Assembly: GCF_002135375.1 (NCBI RefSeq)
Contig: NZ_NEGH01000009.1
Coordinates: forward strand, 124,001 to 188,000
Direction: 5' to 3'
Length of the DNA: 64,000 nt
Source: Acinetobacter sp. ANC 4558
GTDB taxonomy: Bacteria > Pseudomonadota > Gammaproteobacteria > Pseudomonadales > Moraxellaceae
Both the position numbers and the translations under genes were made by a program. Positions 18,753-29,955 of the stretch are shown here, piece by piece. Position 1 is the stretch's first letter; the number at the start of each line of letters is the position of its first letter. The notes beneath the pieces were generated by a model. That model was not told the origin of the DNA. It ran no database searches and was given only the letters and a program-made list of their open reading frames with translations.

Positions 18753-21437
18753 TTATGCTCCTACCGCAATAGAAACAGGTTCTGCAAGTGATACCGTAGG
18801 CGCTAAACCAATTGGGTAACCAATATAACCTGTAGGTAAATATTCAATGATTTGTACTGGTAACACAACTTCTGTCTCACCAGCCTTCACTGTAATAATT
18901 TGACCATCTTGTACATTTAGTCGCTCTGCATCTTGCTCACCAACTGCAAAAACTGGCACAGGAATACGCGACTCCATAGCAGGGGTTTTCACCGTAAATT
19001 CACCAGAACCAAAAATATGATGCATTGGAATTAAACGGAAGCTTTCAGGATTTACCGCAAGAGGAGTTGGTGCAACAAAACTACGAACAGGACGTTTCGC
19101 TAAACGATCAAACAGACGAATACCAGCGTCACCACCTTTCAAATGCCCACCCACTTGATCTTGGAATTTATTCCAAGCTTGTGGAGAGTTCCAACCCGCA
19201 GCCCACGCAAATGGTACAAGAGATGATGCTTCTTGTGGACCAACATAACCTTCCATAGAGAAAGTTAATGCTGAGTCAATATCGACAGGTTGCTTTGGTT
19301 CATGAATTGAAAGTGGTGCACGCATTGCTGTACGACCAGAATAACGACGTGGTTCACGCGCAATTTTCAAGCCATGTACACGATAACCTGCATCTGGAGC
19401 AACATCTTCGATTGCTTGTAATGCTGGCACATTTTTTACAACATCTTCAATGACATCATCCAGCAATGTCCAAGAAATCGCTTTACCTTTCGCACCTGTT
19501 TCAATGGCATGTAACCAACGCCAAGATTCTTTAATTGCGAATTCAGGTTTAAGGTAACTCGGATCATAAACTTGGTAGAAACGTTGAGCACGACCTTCTT
19601 GTGAAACAACAGTACCATCACCTTCAGCAAAACTTGCAGCAGAAAGAACAATATTTGCTTTCTTCACTGTTTCTGTTTCTGAATGATCAACGACAATAAC
19701 ATCTTGCGCTTTTGCCAATGCAGCATCAACTTGAGCTGCTGGTAAACGACGATATAGGTCATTCTCAACAACAATAACTGCATCATAATCTTGAGCAAGT
19801 GCTTGTTCTAAGCTTTGTCCGCCTAAAATTGCTAAGCCCATTGAGTTCACTTCTGGAACAGTCAAAGTAAGGCCAGCATTTCCACCTAGATTTTGTGCAA
19901 CTTGCGCAGCTGCTTCAATGATTGCAGCATCTTGCAAACTCGTACCAGAAATAATTAAAGGCTTTTTCGCAGCTTTTAAAGTGTTTGCAATCGTTTCTGC
20001 AAATGCTTTTGCATCTTCTGCTAAACCAGTAATTAACTCACCTTGAACAGCAGCAGCAATTGCAAAACCTAAGCGGGCAATATCATTTGGTGAAGCAACA
20101 ACTTCACCTGTCGCAACATCAGCTAAGCGTGTTTGAGTTGCAGCTAAAATATAAATTGGTGATTTTGCATCTTGTGCAATACGCTGCACAGGTTCTGCTA
20201 ACCAATCTTGTGTACGACGCTCTGCTGCCATTTCTTTTGCTTTATTTTTCGCTGCTTGACGAACCGATAAAGCCATACGTGGCGCAGTTTGAGTTAAGTC
20301 TTCACCTAAAATCAATACAGCATCATAACTTTCAATTTCACGCATACCTGGATTGTAAACACCTTCGGTCTGCATAATTGAAGCTGCAAGCTCAATAAGA
20401 TTTTGCTCTTTTTGAGAAATACCTGTGGTGTAGTTTTCTTGTCCAACCAGTTCGCGAAGTGCAAAGTTAGATTCAAGTGATGCACGTGGTGAACCAATTC
20501 CCAAAACTTTTTTGCCTTGGATTTTTTCAATCACAGTATCTAGCGCAACATCAACTGAAACAGTTTCTACATTCGCACCAGTACGGAATTGTGGTTGACG
20601 TGGACGATCTGCACGATTCACATAACCTGTTCCAAAACGTCCTTTATCACAAAGGAAGTATTGGTTTACATCACCATTGAAACGGTTTTCTACACGACGT
20701 AATTCACCATAACGTTCCCCTGGAGAAATATTACAACCTGAAGAACAGCCTTGGCATACGCTCGGTGCATATTGCATATCCCATTTACGGTTATAACGTG
20801 CAGAATGTGTCTTGTCTGTGAATACACCAGTTGGACATACTTCAGTTAAGTTTCCAGAAAACTCAGACTCTAAAGTTCCTGATTCTGGACGACCAAAGTA
20901 AACACGTGATGCATTGGCATACACACCAAAATCTGTACCACCAGCATAGTCTTTGTAATAACGCACACAACGGTAACACGCAATACAACGGTTCATTTCA
21001 TGTGCAATGAATGAGCCTAGCTCTTGGTTGTAATGTGTACGTTTTGTAAAACGATAGCGACGACGATCATGCTGCGTCATTACCGTCATATCTTGTAAAT
21101 GACAATGACCACCCTCTTCACAGACTGGGCAGTCATGTGGGTGATTCGTCATTAAAAATTCAACAACTGAAGCGCGGAAATCTTTTGCTTCTTTATCTTC
21201 AATTGAAATGTAGGTATTGTCAGATGCAGGCGTCATACATGACATCACTAAACGTCCACGGGTATCATCCGCATTCGCATATTGAGTCACAGCACATTGA
21301 CGGCAAGAACCAACAGAACCTAAGGATGGATGCCAACAAAAGTACGGGATATCAATACCAAGACTCAAACACGCTTGTAGCAAGTTTTCTGAGCCGTTGA
21401 CTTCATACGATTGTCCATCGACATGAATTGTAGCCAT
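18753..21437 (-). CDS. nuoG: NADH-quinone oxidoreductase subunit G
   Basis: Large iron-sulfur subunit of the peripheral arm, 894 residues. The N-terminal [2Fe-2S] site uses Cys34, Cys45, Cys48 and Cys67. Next come the His-Cys cluster ([15 protein letters not shown]) and the [16 protein letters not shown] motif. A fourth set, [10 protein letters not shown] with a later cysteine in FLCDKGR, matches the extra cluster N7. The remainder is a molybdopterin-oxidoreductase-like domain that no longer binds the cofactor in this family. It is slightly shorter than the E. coli protein. Confidence 0.96.
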   Translation of the reverse strand: MATIHVDGQSYEVNGSENLLQACLSLGIDIPYFCWHPSLGSVGSCRQCAVTQYANADDTRGRLVMSCMTPASDNTYISIEDKEAKDFRASVVEFLMTNHPHDCPVCEEGGHCHLQDMTVMTQHDRRRYRFTKRTHYNQELGSFIAHEMNRCIACYRCVRYYKDYAGGTDFGVYANASRVYFGRPESGTLESEFSGNLTEVCPTGVFTDKTHSARYNRKWDMQYAPSVCQGCSSGCNISPGERYGELRRVENRFNGDVNQYFLCDKGRFGTGYVNRADRPRQPQFRTGANVETVSVDVALDTVIEKIQGKKVLGIGSPRASLESNFALRELVGQENYTTGISQKEQNLIELAASIMQTEGVYNPGMREIESYDAVLILGEDLTQTAPRMALSVRQAAKNKAKEMAAERRTQDWLAEPVQRIAQDAKSPIYILAATQTRLADVATGEVVASPNDIARLGFAIAAAVQGELITGLAEDAKAFAETIANTLKAAKKPLIISGTSLQDAAIIEAAAQVAQNLGGNAGLTLTVPEVNSMGLAILGGQSLEQALAQDYDAVIVVENDLYRRLPAAQVDAALAKAQDVIVVDHSETETVKKANIVLSAASFAEGDGTVVSQEGRAQRFYQVYDPSYLKPEFAIKESWRWLHAIETGAKGKAISWTLLDDVIEDVVKNVPALQAIEDVAPDAGYRVHGLKIAREPRRYSGRTAMRAPLSIHEPKQPVDIDSALTFSMEGYVGPQEASSLVPFAWAAGWNSPQAWNKFQDQVGGHLKGGDAGIRLFDRLAKRPVRSFVAPTPLAVNPESFRLIPMHHIFGSGEFTVKTPAMESRIPVPVFAVGEQDAERLNVQDGQIITVKAGETEVVLPVQIIEYLPTGYIGYPIGLAPTVSLAEPVSIAVGA

Positions 21438-21448
21438 AGTCGAATTCC

Positions 21449-22777
21449 TTAAGCTTGTGCTACGTTGCTAGTCTGAGCAGCAGCATTTACTACTTTTGCT
21501 TCAAATTCGCCACGGAAATGTTTGAGTGCACCCATGAGTGGTTCCATTGCACCTGGAGCGTGGGCACAAAAAGTTTTACCAATCCAAAGCTTACGCGTAA
21601 GCTCTTGTAAATGATCGATATCTTCTTTCTTGCCTTCACCATTCTCAAGTGATTTAAGCGCTTTAACTGCCCAAGGTAAACCATCACGGCAAGGTGTACA
21701 CCAACCGCAAGACTCACGTGCAAAGAATTCTTCAAGGTTACGCGTTGCTGAAACCATACATTGAGTTTCATCAACTACCATAAGCAAACACGTACCTAAA
21801 CGTGAACCTGCTTTCATGATGCTTTCAGCATCCATAGGAATATCGATATGCTCTGCAGCCAAGAAGTCAGTTGATGCTCCACCTGGTAACCATGCTTTTA
21901 GCTTTAAGCCATCACGCATCCCACCAGCATAATCTTCAATAACTTCACGTGCAGTTGTACCAAATGGAAGCTCCCACAAACCTGGGAATTTCACCTTACC
22001 TGATGCACCGTAAATTTTAGTACCTGGATCTTTAGATTTACCAGCAGATAAGCCGATATACCACTCTGGGCCACGGAGCATAATTGCAGGTAAGTTATTA
22101 TATGTTTCTACGTTATTTACAATCGTTGGACGACCCCATGCACCAGCAACTTGCGGGAATGGAGGTTTCGTTCTTGGATTTGCACGACGACCTTCTAGAG
22201 AGTTAATTAATGCGGTTTCTTCACCACAAATATAACGACCTGCACCCGTGTGTACATGTAAATCAAAGCTCCAACCTGTATCTAAAATATTTTCGCCCAA
22301 ATAACCCTTGGCACGAATTTGCTCTAAAGCTTCATTTAGATATTGAGCGGCTTCAATATATTCACCACGAATGAAAATATAACCATGCGTCGCTTCTAAG
22401 GTATATCCTGCAATCAACATTCCTTCAATCAATTGATGAGGAAGTTTTTCCATCAACAAACGATCTTTAAAGGTACCTGGTTCCATTTCATCAGCATTAC
22501 AAATGAGGTAACGTGGACCACCATCATTAGGTGCCATCAATGACCATTTAATGCCTGCTGGGAAACCCGCACCGCCACGACCTTTCACTGTTGCAGCTTT
22601 AATTACATCAAGAACATCTTTGGGTTGCATGCCAATTGCTTTTTTAAAGCCAGCATATCCCTCTAGCGTTTCATAGTCATCTGCACTACGAACATGTTCT
22701 TGCTTACTCAAGCGCCAAGTTAATGGATGAGTTTCTGGATTGCCTTCACCATAAATTGGTTTTGGTTCAGTATTCAT
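21449..22777 (-). CDS. nuoF: NADH-quinone oxidoreductase subunit F
   Basis: NADH- and FMN-binding subunit where electrons enter complex I, 442 residues. The NADH/FMN loop [16 protein letters not shown] is near residue 68. The [4Fe-4S] N3 ligands are in [12 protein letters not shown] and the later cysteine in [12 protein letters not shown]. Its ATG overlaps the nuoE stop codon by 4 nt. Confidence 0.96.
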   Translation of the reverse strand: MNTEPKPIYGEGNPETHPLTWRLSKQEHVRSADDYETLEGYAGFKKAIGMQPKDVLDVIKAATVKGRGGAGFPAGIKWSLMAPNDGGPRYLICNADEMEPGTFKDRLLMEKLPHQLIEGMLIAGYTLEATHGYIFIRGEYIEAAQYLNEALEQIRAKGYLGENILDTGWSFDLHVHTGAGRYICGEETALINSLEGRRANPRTKPPFPQVAGAWGRPTIVNNVETYNNLPAIMLRGPEWYIGLSAGKSKDPGTKIYGASGKVKFPGLWELPFGTTAREVIEDYAGGMRDGLKLKAWLPGGASTDFLAAEHIDIPMDAESIMKAGSRLGTCLLMVVDETQCMVSATRNLEEFFARESCGWCTPCRDGLPWAVKALKSLENGEGKKEDIDHLQELTRKLWIGKTFCAHAPGAMEPLMGALKHFRGEFEAKVVNAAAQTSNVAQA

Positions 22778-23283
22778 ACATACTTCTCCAATAACTGTTG
22801 AATTGACGTCACTTCAACTAAGCCGTGAGTGTCTTCATCAATCATTAAGGTTGGACCTTTGTCACAGTTCCCTAAACAGCAAATTGGAAGCAATGTAAAA
22901 CGACCATCTGCTGTCGTTTGACCATACTGAATTCCTAATTCACGCTGAAATGCTTCTGCTAAGGTTTCTGCACCCATTAAAAAACACGCAATTGAATCGC
23001 ATAATAAAATTACATGGCGTCCAACTGGTTGACGGTAAATTCGATTATAGAAAGTTGCAACACCTTCTAAATCTGCAACACTCATACTTAACATTTGAGC
23101 AATTGCATGCATTTGTGCATCATCAACCCAACCATTACGACGTTGTACATGTTTCAAAGCATCTAAACATGCAGCGCGTGGATATGGGTAATGACCAATG
23201 TGATGTTCAATTTCGTGAATTTCGTCCGCAGTCAAAATTCCTTCAACGCTCACACGCGGTTTTTTATCTGTCAAAATCATCAT
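22774..23283 (-). CDS. nuoE: NADH-quinone oxidoreductase subunit E
   Basis: Thioredoxin-fold subunit with one [2Fe-2S] cluster (N1a), 169 residues. The four cysteine ligands are in [10 protein letters not shown] and [15 protein letters not shown]. It partners NuoF and NuoG in the NADH dehydrogenase module. Two adjacent ATGs open the frame (MMILTDKK); either could be used. Confidence 0.95.
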   Translation of the reverse strand: MMILTDKKPRVSVEGILTADEIHEIEHHIGHYPYPRAACLDALKHVQRRNGWVDDAQMHAIAQMLSMSVADLEGVATFYNRIYRQPVGRHVILLCDSIACFLMGAETLAEAFQRELGIQYGQTTADGRFTLLPICCLGNCDKGPTLMIDEDTHGLVEVTSIQQLLEKYV

Positions 23284-23297
23284 AATGCGTTTACCCC

Positions 23298-25085
23298 TTA
23301 GCGATCCACGTCAGCCATTACGACGTCAATGGTCGCTAAATAAATGATTAAGTCAGACATCAGACTGCCATTAATCACAGAAGGCATTTGCTGTAAATGC
23401 GTGAAAGTTGGTGTACGAATACGCGTACGATAACTCATGGTTGACTTATCTGAAGTCAAATAATAGTTAGACGCACCTTTTACCACTTCTGCCATTACAG
23501 ATGCTTCACCAGCAGGCATAACTGGACCCCAAGATACACTTAAGAAATGCGTAATTAACGTTTCAATATCTTGTAATGTCTTGTCTTTTGGTGGTGGAAC
23601 TGCCAATGGGTGATCCGCTTTATATGGACCAGATGGCATGTTATCTAAACACTGTTTAATAATTTTTAATGATTGTTCAATTTCACGGTAATGAACAATG
23701 ACACGTGCATAGGCATCGCCTTCGTACTCTAATGGTACTTCAAAGTCATAGTTTTCATAACCGCTATATGGACGATATTTACGCACATCAAAATCAATAC
23801 CCGTTGCACGTAAACCTGTACCTGTAACACCCCATGCCAATGCAGATTTTGCATCGTATTGAGCAACATTACGTGTACGACCTTCGAACACTGAGTTCTT
23901 TAGTGCAGCAGTATGGTATTCCTTTAAACGCTTAGGCAGCCAATCCAAAATTTCACGGATTAGATGTTGCCAGTTATTTGGAAGATCATGTGCTGTTCCA
24001 CCAATACGGAACCATGCTGGGTGCATACGGTATCCCGTAATTGCCTCAATCGCATCATAGATTTTTTGACGATCAGCGAACATATAGAATACAGGCGTCA
24101 TACCACCCGCATCTTGAATTGCAGTACCAATAAACAATAAATGGTTATTAATGCGGAAAAGCTCTGACATCATGACACGAATACATTGTGCACGATCTGG
24201 AACAGTTATTCCTGCAAGTTGCTCGACACCCAATACATAAGGCATATTTTGAGCACAACCACCTAAGTAATCAACACGATCAGTATATGGAATGAAAGAA
24301 TGCCATGTTTGACGCTCTGCCATTTTTTCCACACCGCGGTGATGATAACCAATATCAGGCACACAATCTTTAACTTCTTCACCATCTAACTGCAAAACAA
24401 CACGGAAAGCACCATGTGCAGATGGATGGTTAGGACCTAAGTTTAAGAACATGAAGTCTTCGTCAGCATTACCACGTTTTAAGCCCCAATCTTCAGGGAC
24501 AAAACGTAAATGCTCTTGTTCAAAATCCTGCTTCGCTTTGTTCTGCATATACGGAGTATATTCAGTCGCACGTGCAGAATATTCTTTACGAAGTGGATGA
24601 CCTTCCCAATAGGTTGGGAGCAAAATACGACGAAGCATTGGATGCCCTTCGAAGTTGATCCCGAACATGTCATACGCTTCACGTTCATACCAGTTTGCAT
24701 TTGGCCAAATATTGGTTGCGGTTTGAATATTTAAATCACTTTCATTCAATGCAACTTTCACACGAATGTCAGTATTACGTTCTAACGATAATAAGTGATA
24801 AAACACTGTAAAGTCAGACGCAGGTAAACCATGGCGGTGTGTACGTAAACGTTCATCTACCGCAGATAAGTCAAACAACATCACGTAAGGACGTGATACT
24901 GTACGCAAGAACATTAAAACGTCTTGCACGCGTGCGCGTTCAACCCAGACCGTTGGAAAATCTTCACAAGTCGCTTGCACATAGAAGTTCTCACCAAATT
25001 TGGTTTTGAGCTCCTCTACAATTGCAAATGCTGGGCGTGAATCAACTGGAGTTGATTCTGGCATAGCAACGTCAGTTTCAGCCAT
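23298..25085 (-). CDS. nuoC: NADH-quinone oxidoreductase fused subunit C/D
   Basis: Fusion of the 30-kDa (NuoC) and 49-kDa (NuoD) subunits in one 595-residue chain, the usual state in gamma-proteobacteria such as E. coli. The NuoC part ends near residue 180 with [16 protein letters not shown]. The NuoD part begins around [20 protein letters not shown] and holds the quinone-site histidine and the tyrosine region of the 49-kDa subunit. It reaches to the C-terminal DVVMADVDR. Confidence 0.95.
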   Translation of the reverse strand: MAETDVAMPESTPVDSRPAFAIVEELKTKFGENFYVQATCEDFPTVWVERARVQDVLMFLRTVSRPYVMLFDLSAVDERLRTHRHGLPASDFTVFYHLLSLERNTDIRVKVALNESDLNIQTATNIWPNANWYEREAYDMFGINFEGHPMLRRILLPTYWEGHPLRKEYSARATEYTPYMQNKAKQDFEQEHLRFVPEDWGLKRGNADEDFMFLNLGPNHPSAHGAFRVVLQLDGEEVKDCVPDIGYHHRGVEKMAERQTWHSFIPYTDRVDYLGGCAQNMPYVLGVEQLAGITVPDRAQCIRVMMSELFRINNHLLFIGTAIQDAGGMTPVFYMFADRQKIYDAIEAITGYRMHPAWFRIGGTAHDLPNNWQHLIREILDWLPKRLKEYHTAALKNSVFEGRTRNVAQYDAKSALAWGVTGTGLRATGIDFDVRKYRPYSGYENYDFEVPLEYEGDAYARVIVHYREIEQSLKIIKQCLDNMPSGPYKADHPLAVPPPKDKTLQDIETLITHFLSVSWGPVMPAGEASVMAEVVKGASNYYLTSDKSTMSYRTRIRTPTFTHLQQMPSVINGSLMSDLIIYLATIDVVMADVDR

Positions 25086-25173
25086 TGGCTTGGCTTCCTA
25101 TTTAATACAAATTCAGTCAACTTAAACGACAATTACACCCATATCGGGTGCATCAATTTTTTAGTCGGTTAAA

Positions 25174-25851
25174 TTATTTAATCTCATCCATAGAACGCAA
25201 GTTCTTCACAGCAATTCGCTGCTCTTTCTTACGATCACGTTCTGGCATCATCTTTGGCTTATATACAGGCTTAAGATCATCACCAATTACCGCTGAAAGT
25301 GGGCGGCGTTCTAATTGAATTTGGTCTTGTAATAACATTAATGCTTGAATTAATGCTTCTGGGCGTGGTGGACAACCTGGAACATATACGTCAACAGGAA
25401 TGATTTTATCCACACCTTGTACAACCGAATAAATATCGTACATACCACCAGAGTTTGCACATGCACCCATGGAAATAACCCATTTAGGTTCTAGCATTTG
25501 CTCATACAAACGTTGAATGACTGGTGCCATTTTCATAAAACAAGTACCAGCAACAATCATCAAGTCAGCCTGACGTGGTGAAGCACGAATAACCTCAGCA
25601 CCAAAACGTGATAAATCATGCACGCCTGTAAGTGTTGTCGCGTACTCAACGTAGCAACAAGATGTACCAAAGTTAAACGGCCAAACTGAGTTTTTACGTC
25701 CCCAGTTTACTGCTGTATGTGCTAAATCCTCTAAACGAGTCATAAACACATTCTTATTCACTTCTTCATCAAGCGGATCTATAACGATTTGACGCTCTTG
25801 AAGTGGATATTGATCAGCATCCGGATTCGCACGGGTTAATGTATATTTCAT
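25174..25851 (-). CDS. nuoB: NADH-quinone oxidoreductase subunit B
   Basis: Subunit carrying cluster N2, the last iron-sulfur centre before quinone. Ligands are the tandem cysteines in [10 protein letters not shown], plus cysteines in GTCFMKMAP and [11 protein letters not shown]. The 225-residue protein has a basic C-terminal extension ([18 protein letters not shown]). Six bp follow nuoA, and 88 bp precede nuoCD. Confidence 0.96.
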   Translation of the reverse strand: MKYTLTRANPDADQYPLQERQIVIDPLDEEVNKNVFMTRLEDLAHTAVNWGRKNSVWPFNFGTSCCYVEYATTLTGVHDLSRFGAEVIRASPRQADLMIVAGTCFMKMAPVIQRLYEQMLEPKWVISMGACANSGGMYDIYSVVQGVDKIIPVDVYVPGCPPRPEALIQALMLLQDQIQLERRPLSAVIGDDLKPVYKPKMMPERDRKKEQRIAVKNLRSMDEIK

Positions 25852-25857
25852 CCCGAG

Positions 25858-26403
25858 TTACCCCTTATCAGATGGTGCAGTCGTAGAATTTTTCACACGA
25901 CCAGATGATTGAGCTGGGATTTGACCAGTAGGGTCGATCACCAATTCTTCAATCGAGTTAAAACGCGTAATTTCGGCAATATCCATATTTGGAGAACCGA
26001 TTTTAGTTTTAATACCTGCCGCTTTACGCTTATCAGATGGAGACCAATTTAATCCTCCAGTCGATAATTCATAAATCAAACCAATCAATAAAACTAAAAT
26101 AAATACTGCCGCTGTAGTAAATCCGACCCAACCTACTTCACGTACAGATGTTGACCATGCATATAAATACAATGCCTCTAAGTCAAACACCACAAAGAAA
26201 ATTGCGACTAAATAAAATTTTGCAGAGAAGCGAATACGTGCTCCACCTGCACCCACTACACCGGACTCAAACTGCTCTTGCTTAGCACGACCCCATGACT
26301 TACCCCCAAGGAGTAACGGGACTGTGAGCATAAAGACGCATAAAAATGTAACGCCGATCACGAAGGCAATAATTGCCCATTCGTATGGAGTAATAGCACT
26401 CAT
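25858..26403 (-). CDS. nuoA: NADH-quinone oxidoreductase subunit A
   Basis: Three-helix membrane subunit at the quinone end of the membrane arm and first gene of the operon. The key loop contains QEQFESGVVGAGGARIRFSAKFYLVAIFFVVFDLEALYLY, split across TM1-TM2 (residues about 45-85), with the acidic FDLEA of TM2. I start it at 26403 (MSAITPYEW), where AGGAG lies about 10 nt upstream. A longer frame to 26475 adds 24 non-homologous residues. At 181 residues it has a polar C-terminal extension relative to E. coli. Confidence 0.93.
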   Translation of the reverse strand: MSAITPYEWAIIAFVIGVTFLCVFMLTVPLLLGGKSWGRAKQEQFESGVVGAGGARIRFSAKFYLVAIFFVVFDLEALYLYAWSTSVREVGWVGFTTAAVFILVLLIGLIYELSTGGLNWSPSDKRKAAGIKTKIGSPNMDIAEITRFNSIEELVIDPTGQIPAQSSGRVKNSTTAPSDKG

Positions 26404-26873
26404 GCGGGGATAACTCCTGGCAGGCCTATTTATTAACAAAGAATGTATGTATTGGCCTTCAAATACACCAAACACAAAATTAATCCCGCCAATTGTACCT
26501 GATTTCTGTTTTCACTTGCTAGTTTATAAGTCTTAGTCTTTCGGATGATTTTTTCAGCAATTTTATAAAAACTTGAGTTTTCGTCTCTCTATTTACCTTA
26601 AAATCGCTTTATTGAATTAAGAAGCAAATTACGATTACTTTTTTCTAATAACGCAATAGAATAAAATTCAATTTAAATATCATATTGTTACTTTTTATAT
26701 GAATTTAATAGTGAAATAAACCTCAAAAAACATATTCGTATTCTTCATCTCAATATTTTTGTAAAATATTGTTTTAGTTAATTTTTACATCATTAATAAA
26801 AATAACATATTTATTTTTATTATATTTCTATGGTATTCCTATATAACACTCAATATAAATACGGGTTTCTTAC
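26404..26873. other. Divergent promoter region upstream of nuoA
   Basis: About 470 very AT-rich bp between divergent units. It must carry the nuo promoter(s). A TACAAT -10-like hexamer lies on the minus strand at 26492-26497, without a clear -35. I see no conserved regulator site, repeat or small gene that I can defend. Confidence 0.5.
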
Positions 26874-27233
26874 ATGAGTTTAGATTATACACACAAACCA
26901 AATTACTTTTTATATGCCCAATTAATTATTCGCCATATTGAGACTTACATTGAAAAACACCCAGATGTAGAAAATGCAATCTTTGATATGCGTGATATTT
27001 ATGATCTTTTTCGCCAAGACAAGGCATCCATTACGACAAATCTTGATGGCATTTTAAATATTGCAGATGGATATACCGTTGAAACAATTGATGGTGACAA
27101 AAAATTAATTAGCAAATATGCAATTGATATTGAAAATAATGCGTTACTCATTGATTTTGATCCAGAAGCACTACAAAGCTTAAAAGATGGAAAATCAATC
27201 ACTCCACCAGACGCAAGCACGATGGATTATTAA
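26874..27233 (+). CDS. Conserved hypothetical protein, 119 aa
   Basis: A soluble acidic protein of 119 residues, with no signal peptide or membrane helix. It begins MSLDYTHKPNYFLYAQLIIR and has a central DMRDIYDLFRQDKA helix. No known domain recognised. It is monocistronic, ending at a strong bidirectional terminator shared with ispA. Confidence 0.6.
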   Translation: MSLDYTHKPNYFLYAQLIIRHIETYIEKHPDVENAIFDMRDIYDLFRQDKASITTNLDGILNIADGYTVETIDGDKKLISKYAIDIENNALLIDFDPEALQSLKDGKSITPPDASTMDY

Positions 27234-27240
27234 ATGATTA

Positions 27241-27268
27241 GAAAAAGCATGTTCATACATGCTTTTTC
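27241..27268 (+). terminator. Bidirectional intrinsic terminator
   Basis: Perfect 11-bp stem GAAAAAGCATG/CATGCTTTTTC with a 6-nt loop. It lies between the stop codons of the 119-aa gene and ispA, which converge here. Confidence 0.85.
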
Positions 27269-27271
27269 TTT

Positions 27272-28180
27272 TTACTGTTTTCGATGTAATAAAAATAAAG
27301 CAATATTTTCTAATGCAACTGCTTTACCATCAAAAAAACTTAAGGCATTAAATGCTTCATCATGTAATTCTTTAACATATTGAATCGCATCATCTAAACC
27401 CATTAAAGCAGGATAAGTCGACTTTTCTACTAATTCATCTTTTCCAGCAGTTTTACCTAACTCTTCTGTACTAGCCGTTACATCCAAAATATCGTCTTGC
27501 ACTTGAAATGCTAAACCAATGGCTTGAGCAAACTCTCTTAATTTTGGAATTGCAGGATTAACCCCTTCAAATACAGCAACTGCTGACATCATAATCGCTG
27601 CAGAAATCAAGGCTCCTGTTTTATTTTTATGAATTTTCTCTAAAGTAATCTGGTCTATGCACTTCCCTTCAGACTGAAGGTCTAACATTTGCCCACAAAC
27701 CATCTTAGATGAAGCAGTCGCTAAAATTTGCATTTGCTTAACCACAATGGCTTGGTCGACAGCACCTGCTTGATCAAATAAGCGACTAGCAAGCACTTCA
27801 AAAGCCATTGATTGTAAAATATCTCCAGCCAACAATGCAGCTCTTTCACCAAAAGCAACATGACATGTTGGTTGTCCTCTACGTAATAAATCATTATCCA
27901 TACAGGGTAAGTCATCATGAACCAATGAATAGCAATGAATAAGCTCAATTGCGACAGCAGCACGACGTACAGCAGCAAAATTGAGATTCGATTGTATTTC
28001 CGCAGTCGCATAACACAATGCTGGGCGTATACGCTTTCCTCCCAGCATAACTGCATGATGTACAGCCCCTTTTAATGGTTCAGGAAGAGAAAATGCATCT
28101 AAAGTCGTGAGTAAATCCTGTTGAATACGATTTTGTGCAGTAATAAGTTCATCTGTTTGCATATGAGTTAATGATGACAC
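27272..28180 (-). CDS. ispA: Farnesyl diphosphate synthase
   Basis: Condenses isopentenyl diphosphate with dimethylallyl and geranyl diphosphate to make C15 farnesyl diphosphate for quinone and undecaprenyl synthesis; cytoplasmic. The 302-residue protein has the first aspartate-rich motif DDLPCMDND (residues 89-97) and the second, QVQDDILD (near 232). The motif LGGKRIRPAL (near residue 47) binds diphosphate. An in-frame ATG six codons later is a possible alternative start. Confidence 0.93.
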   Translation of the reverse strand: MSSLTHMQTDELITAQNRIQQDLLTTLDAFSLPEPLKGAVHHAVMLGGKRIRPALCYATAEIQSNLNFAAVRRAAVAIELIHCYSLVHDDLPCMDNDLLRRGQPTCHVAFGERAALLAGDILQSMAFEVLASRLFDQAGAVDQAIVVKQMQILATASSKMVCGQMLDLQSEGKCIDQITLEKIHKNKTGALISAAIMMSAVAVFEGVNPAIPKLREFAQAIGLAFQVQDDILDVTASTEELGKTAGKDELVEKSTYPALMGLDDAIQYVKELHDEAFNALSFFDGKAVALENIALFLLHRKQ

Positions 28181-28458
28181 ATTGGCCTCAATGGACGTTG
28201 CTATAGTTCAATAAAGTTAACTTTTCAAGCTAACACATCTGCGCACATTGTACCTTTTATTTTTTTGGGTTTCATTCTTATCAGCACTATTCAATTCAAC
28301 CTAATCAAATATAATGCTTTTATACATTGATAAAAGCATGTTCTGATACGATCTCTACCACGTTTAAATGACTTTACTTTCGTCTAACATCTCAATTAAA
28401 AGTAAAAGCATTAACTAAATTCACCTTTAACCATTCATTCTATCTTTTATATTCAGCT

Positions 28459-29637
28459 CTAAAGTACAAATGGAATCCGTATCCACCCCTCCATTAAAAT
28501 CCGAGCGCTGCGACTCATCAGTGCTTTTTTAACTTTCCATTGTTGATCTTCAAGTTCAGCATAAGCCCCCACTCTTAACGTGCCAGATGGATGTCCAAAA
28601 TTCACGGTATCTTTTCGCCCACCACCTGCCACTAAATTGACCAACGTTCCTGGTATAGCCGCAGCTGTACCTATTGCTACTGCAGCAGTCCCCATCATTG
28701 CATGGTGGAGTTTCCCCATAGATAAAGCACGAACCAATAGATCTATCTCATGCATTGAAACCTGTTTACCACTGGAAGAGGTATAACTTTTTGGAGAAGA
28801 AACAAATGCAATTTTAGGTGTATGCTGACGATGCTTAATTTCAGATACATCTTGGATTAACCCCATTTTTTTTGCACCATATGCACGAATTAGTTCCATT
28901 CGTGCTAAAGCAACAGCATCATTATTCATCTCATCTTGCAATTCTGTCCCTAAATATCCTAATTCTTCTGCCTTTAAAAAAATAGTTGGAATACCTGCAT
29001 TAATAAACGTTGCCTGAAATGAACCTATATCAGGTACATCTAATATATCAAGCACATTGCCTGTAGGAAACATCTTACCCGTATCATCAGCAGGGTCTAA
29101 AAATTCGAGCGGAATTTCTGCTGCTGGGAATGTCACACCATCTAATTCAAAATCACCCGTTTCTTGTATTTGTCCATTCACAATAGGAATATGCGCAATG
29201 ATGGTTTTTTCAATATTTTTTTGCCATATATGTACAGTACAATAGCCATTTTCAGGAATCTTAATCGGATCAATAAGCCCCTGATGAATTGCAAATGCAC
29301 CAACAGCAGCGGTTAAATTCCCGCAATTTCCACTCCAGTCAACAAAAGGCTGATCAATAGACACTTGACCAAATAAATAATCGATATCATGATTTTCTTT
29401 TGAGCTCTTAGAAACAATCACCGTTTTACTTGTACTTGATGTTGCCCCACCCATACCATCAATTTGTTTAGCATAAGGATCTGGACTACCTATTGCTCTT
29501 AATAAAATTTGATCACGAATTACACCTGGTTGCTGTGCAGCTTCAGGTAGATCATCTAATTTAAAAAATAAACCCTTACTTGTACCACCGCGCATATAAG
29601 TTGCCGCAATTTTTATTTGTGGAGCAAAAAAACTCAT
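28459..29637 (-). CDS. prpF: 2-methylaconitate cis-trans isomerase (PrpF family)
   Basis: Isomerises 2-methyl-trans-aconitate to the cis form in the AcnD branch of the 2-methylcitrate cycle for propionate. The 392-residue protein matches PrpF along its length: ATYMRGGTSKGLFFKLDDLP at the N-terminus, GSPDPYAKQIDGMGGATSST and FVDWSGNCGNLTAAVG. The diaminopimelate-epimerase-like fold uses a cysteine in the NCGN segment. It stands alone here, without prpB, prpC or acnD, which is odd. 4-Oxalomesaconate tautomerase is a related alternative, but the N-terminus fits PrpF better. Confidence 0.85.
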   Translation of the reverse strand: MSFFAPQIKIAATYMRGGTSKGLFFKLDDLPEAAQQPGVIRDQILLRAIGSPDPYAKQIDGMGGATSSTSKTVIVSKSSKENHDIDYLFGQVSIDQPFVDWSGNCGNLTAAVGAFAIHQGLIDPIKIPENGYCTVHIWQKNIEKTIIAHIPIVNGQIQETGDFELDGVTFPAAEIPLEFLDPADDTGKMFPTGNVLDILDVPDIGSFQATFINAGIPTIFLKAEELGYLGTELQDEMNNDAVALARMELIRAYGAKKMGLIQDVSEIKHRQHTPKIAFVSSPKSYTSSSGKQVSMHEIDLLVRALSMGKLHHAMMGTAAVAIGTAAAIPGTLVNLVAGGGRKDTVNFGHPSGTLRVGAYAELEDQQWKVKKALMSRSARILMEGWIRIPFVL

Positions 29638-29955
29638 GGGTAAATCCTATTTTAAAGAGGTATTTTGATGACTTACGTTCTATTTTTAGCATACTGCTTT
29701 TTTTTACAGATTACTCAACGACTTGACTTAAGTATAAAAAAGAAGCTTTCTAATATTTTATTTTACGGCATTTTTACTAAGACCCAACCTTATTAAAAAC
29801 TCACAACCAACTGATAAATATAAATTTAATAAAAGAAATAAACTTCAAACTGCTTTATAAATTTCATAAATTAATTTCATTTTTAACGGACTACTAGGCT
29901 ATTACAAATCAATCTATTACAATCTCAATACATATTCATCGTCGGGCTGAAAAAT
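29638..29955. other. Intergenic region between prpF and the permease
   Basis: About 318 bp between divergent genes, AT-rich, expected to hold both promoters. A 42-codon plus-strand frame (29668-29796) follows an AGAGG, but its content is low-complexity and it is probably chance. No structure or repeat stands out. Confidence 0.45.

Noticed and set aside
29668..29796. 42-codon plus-strand frame behind an AGAGG in the prpF-permease gap
   Set aside because: AT-rich and low in recognisable structure, and lies within the divergent promoter region. Judged likely chance; not annotated as a gene.
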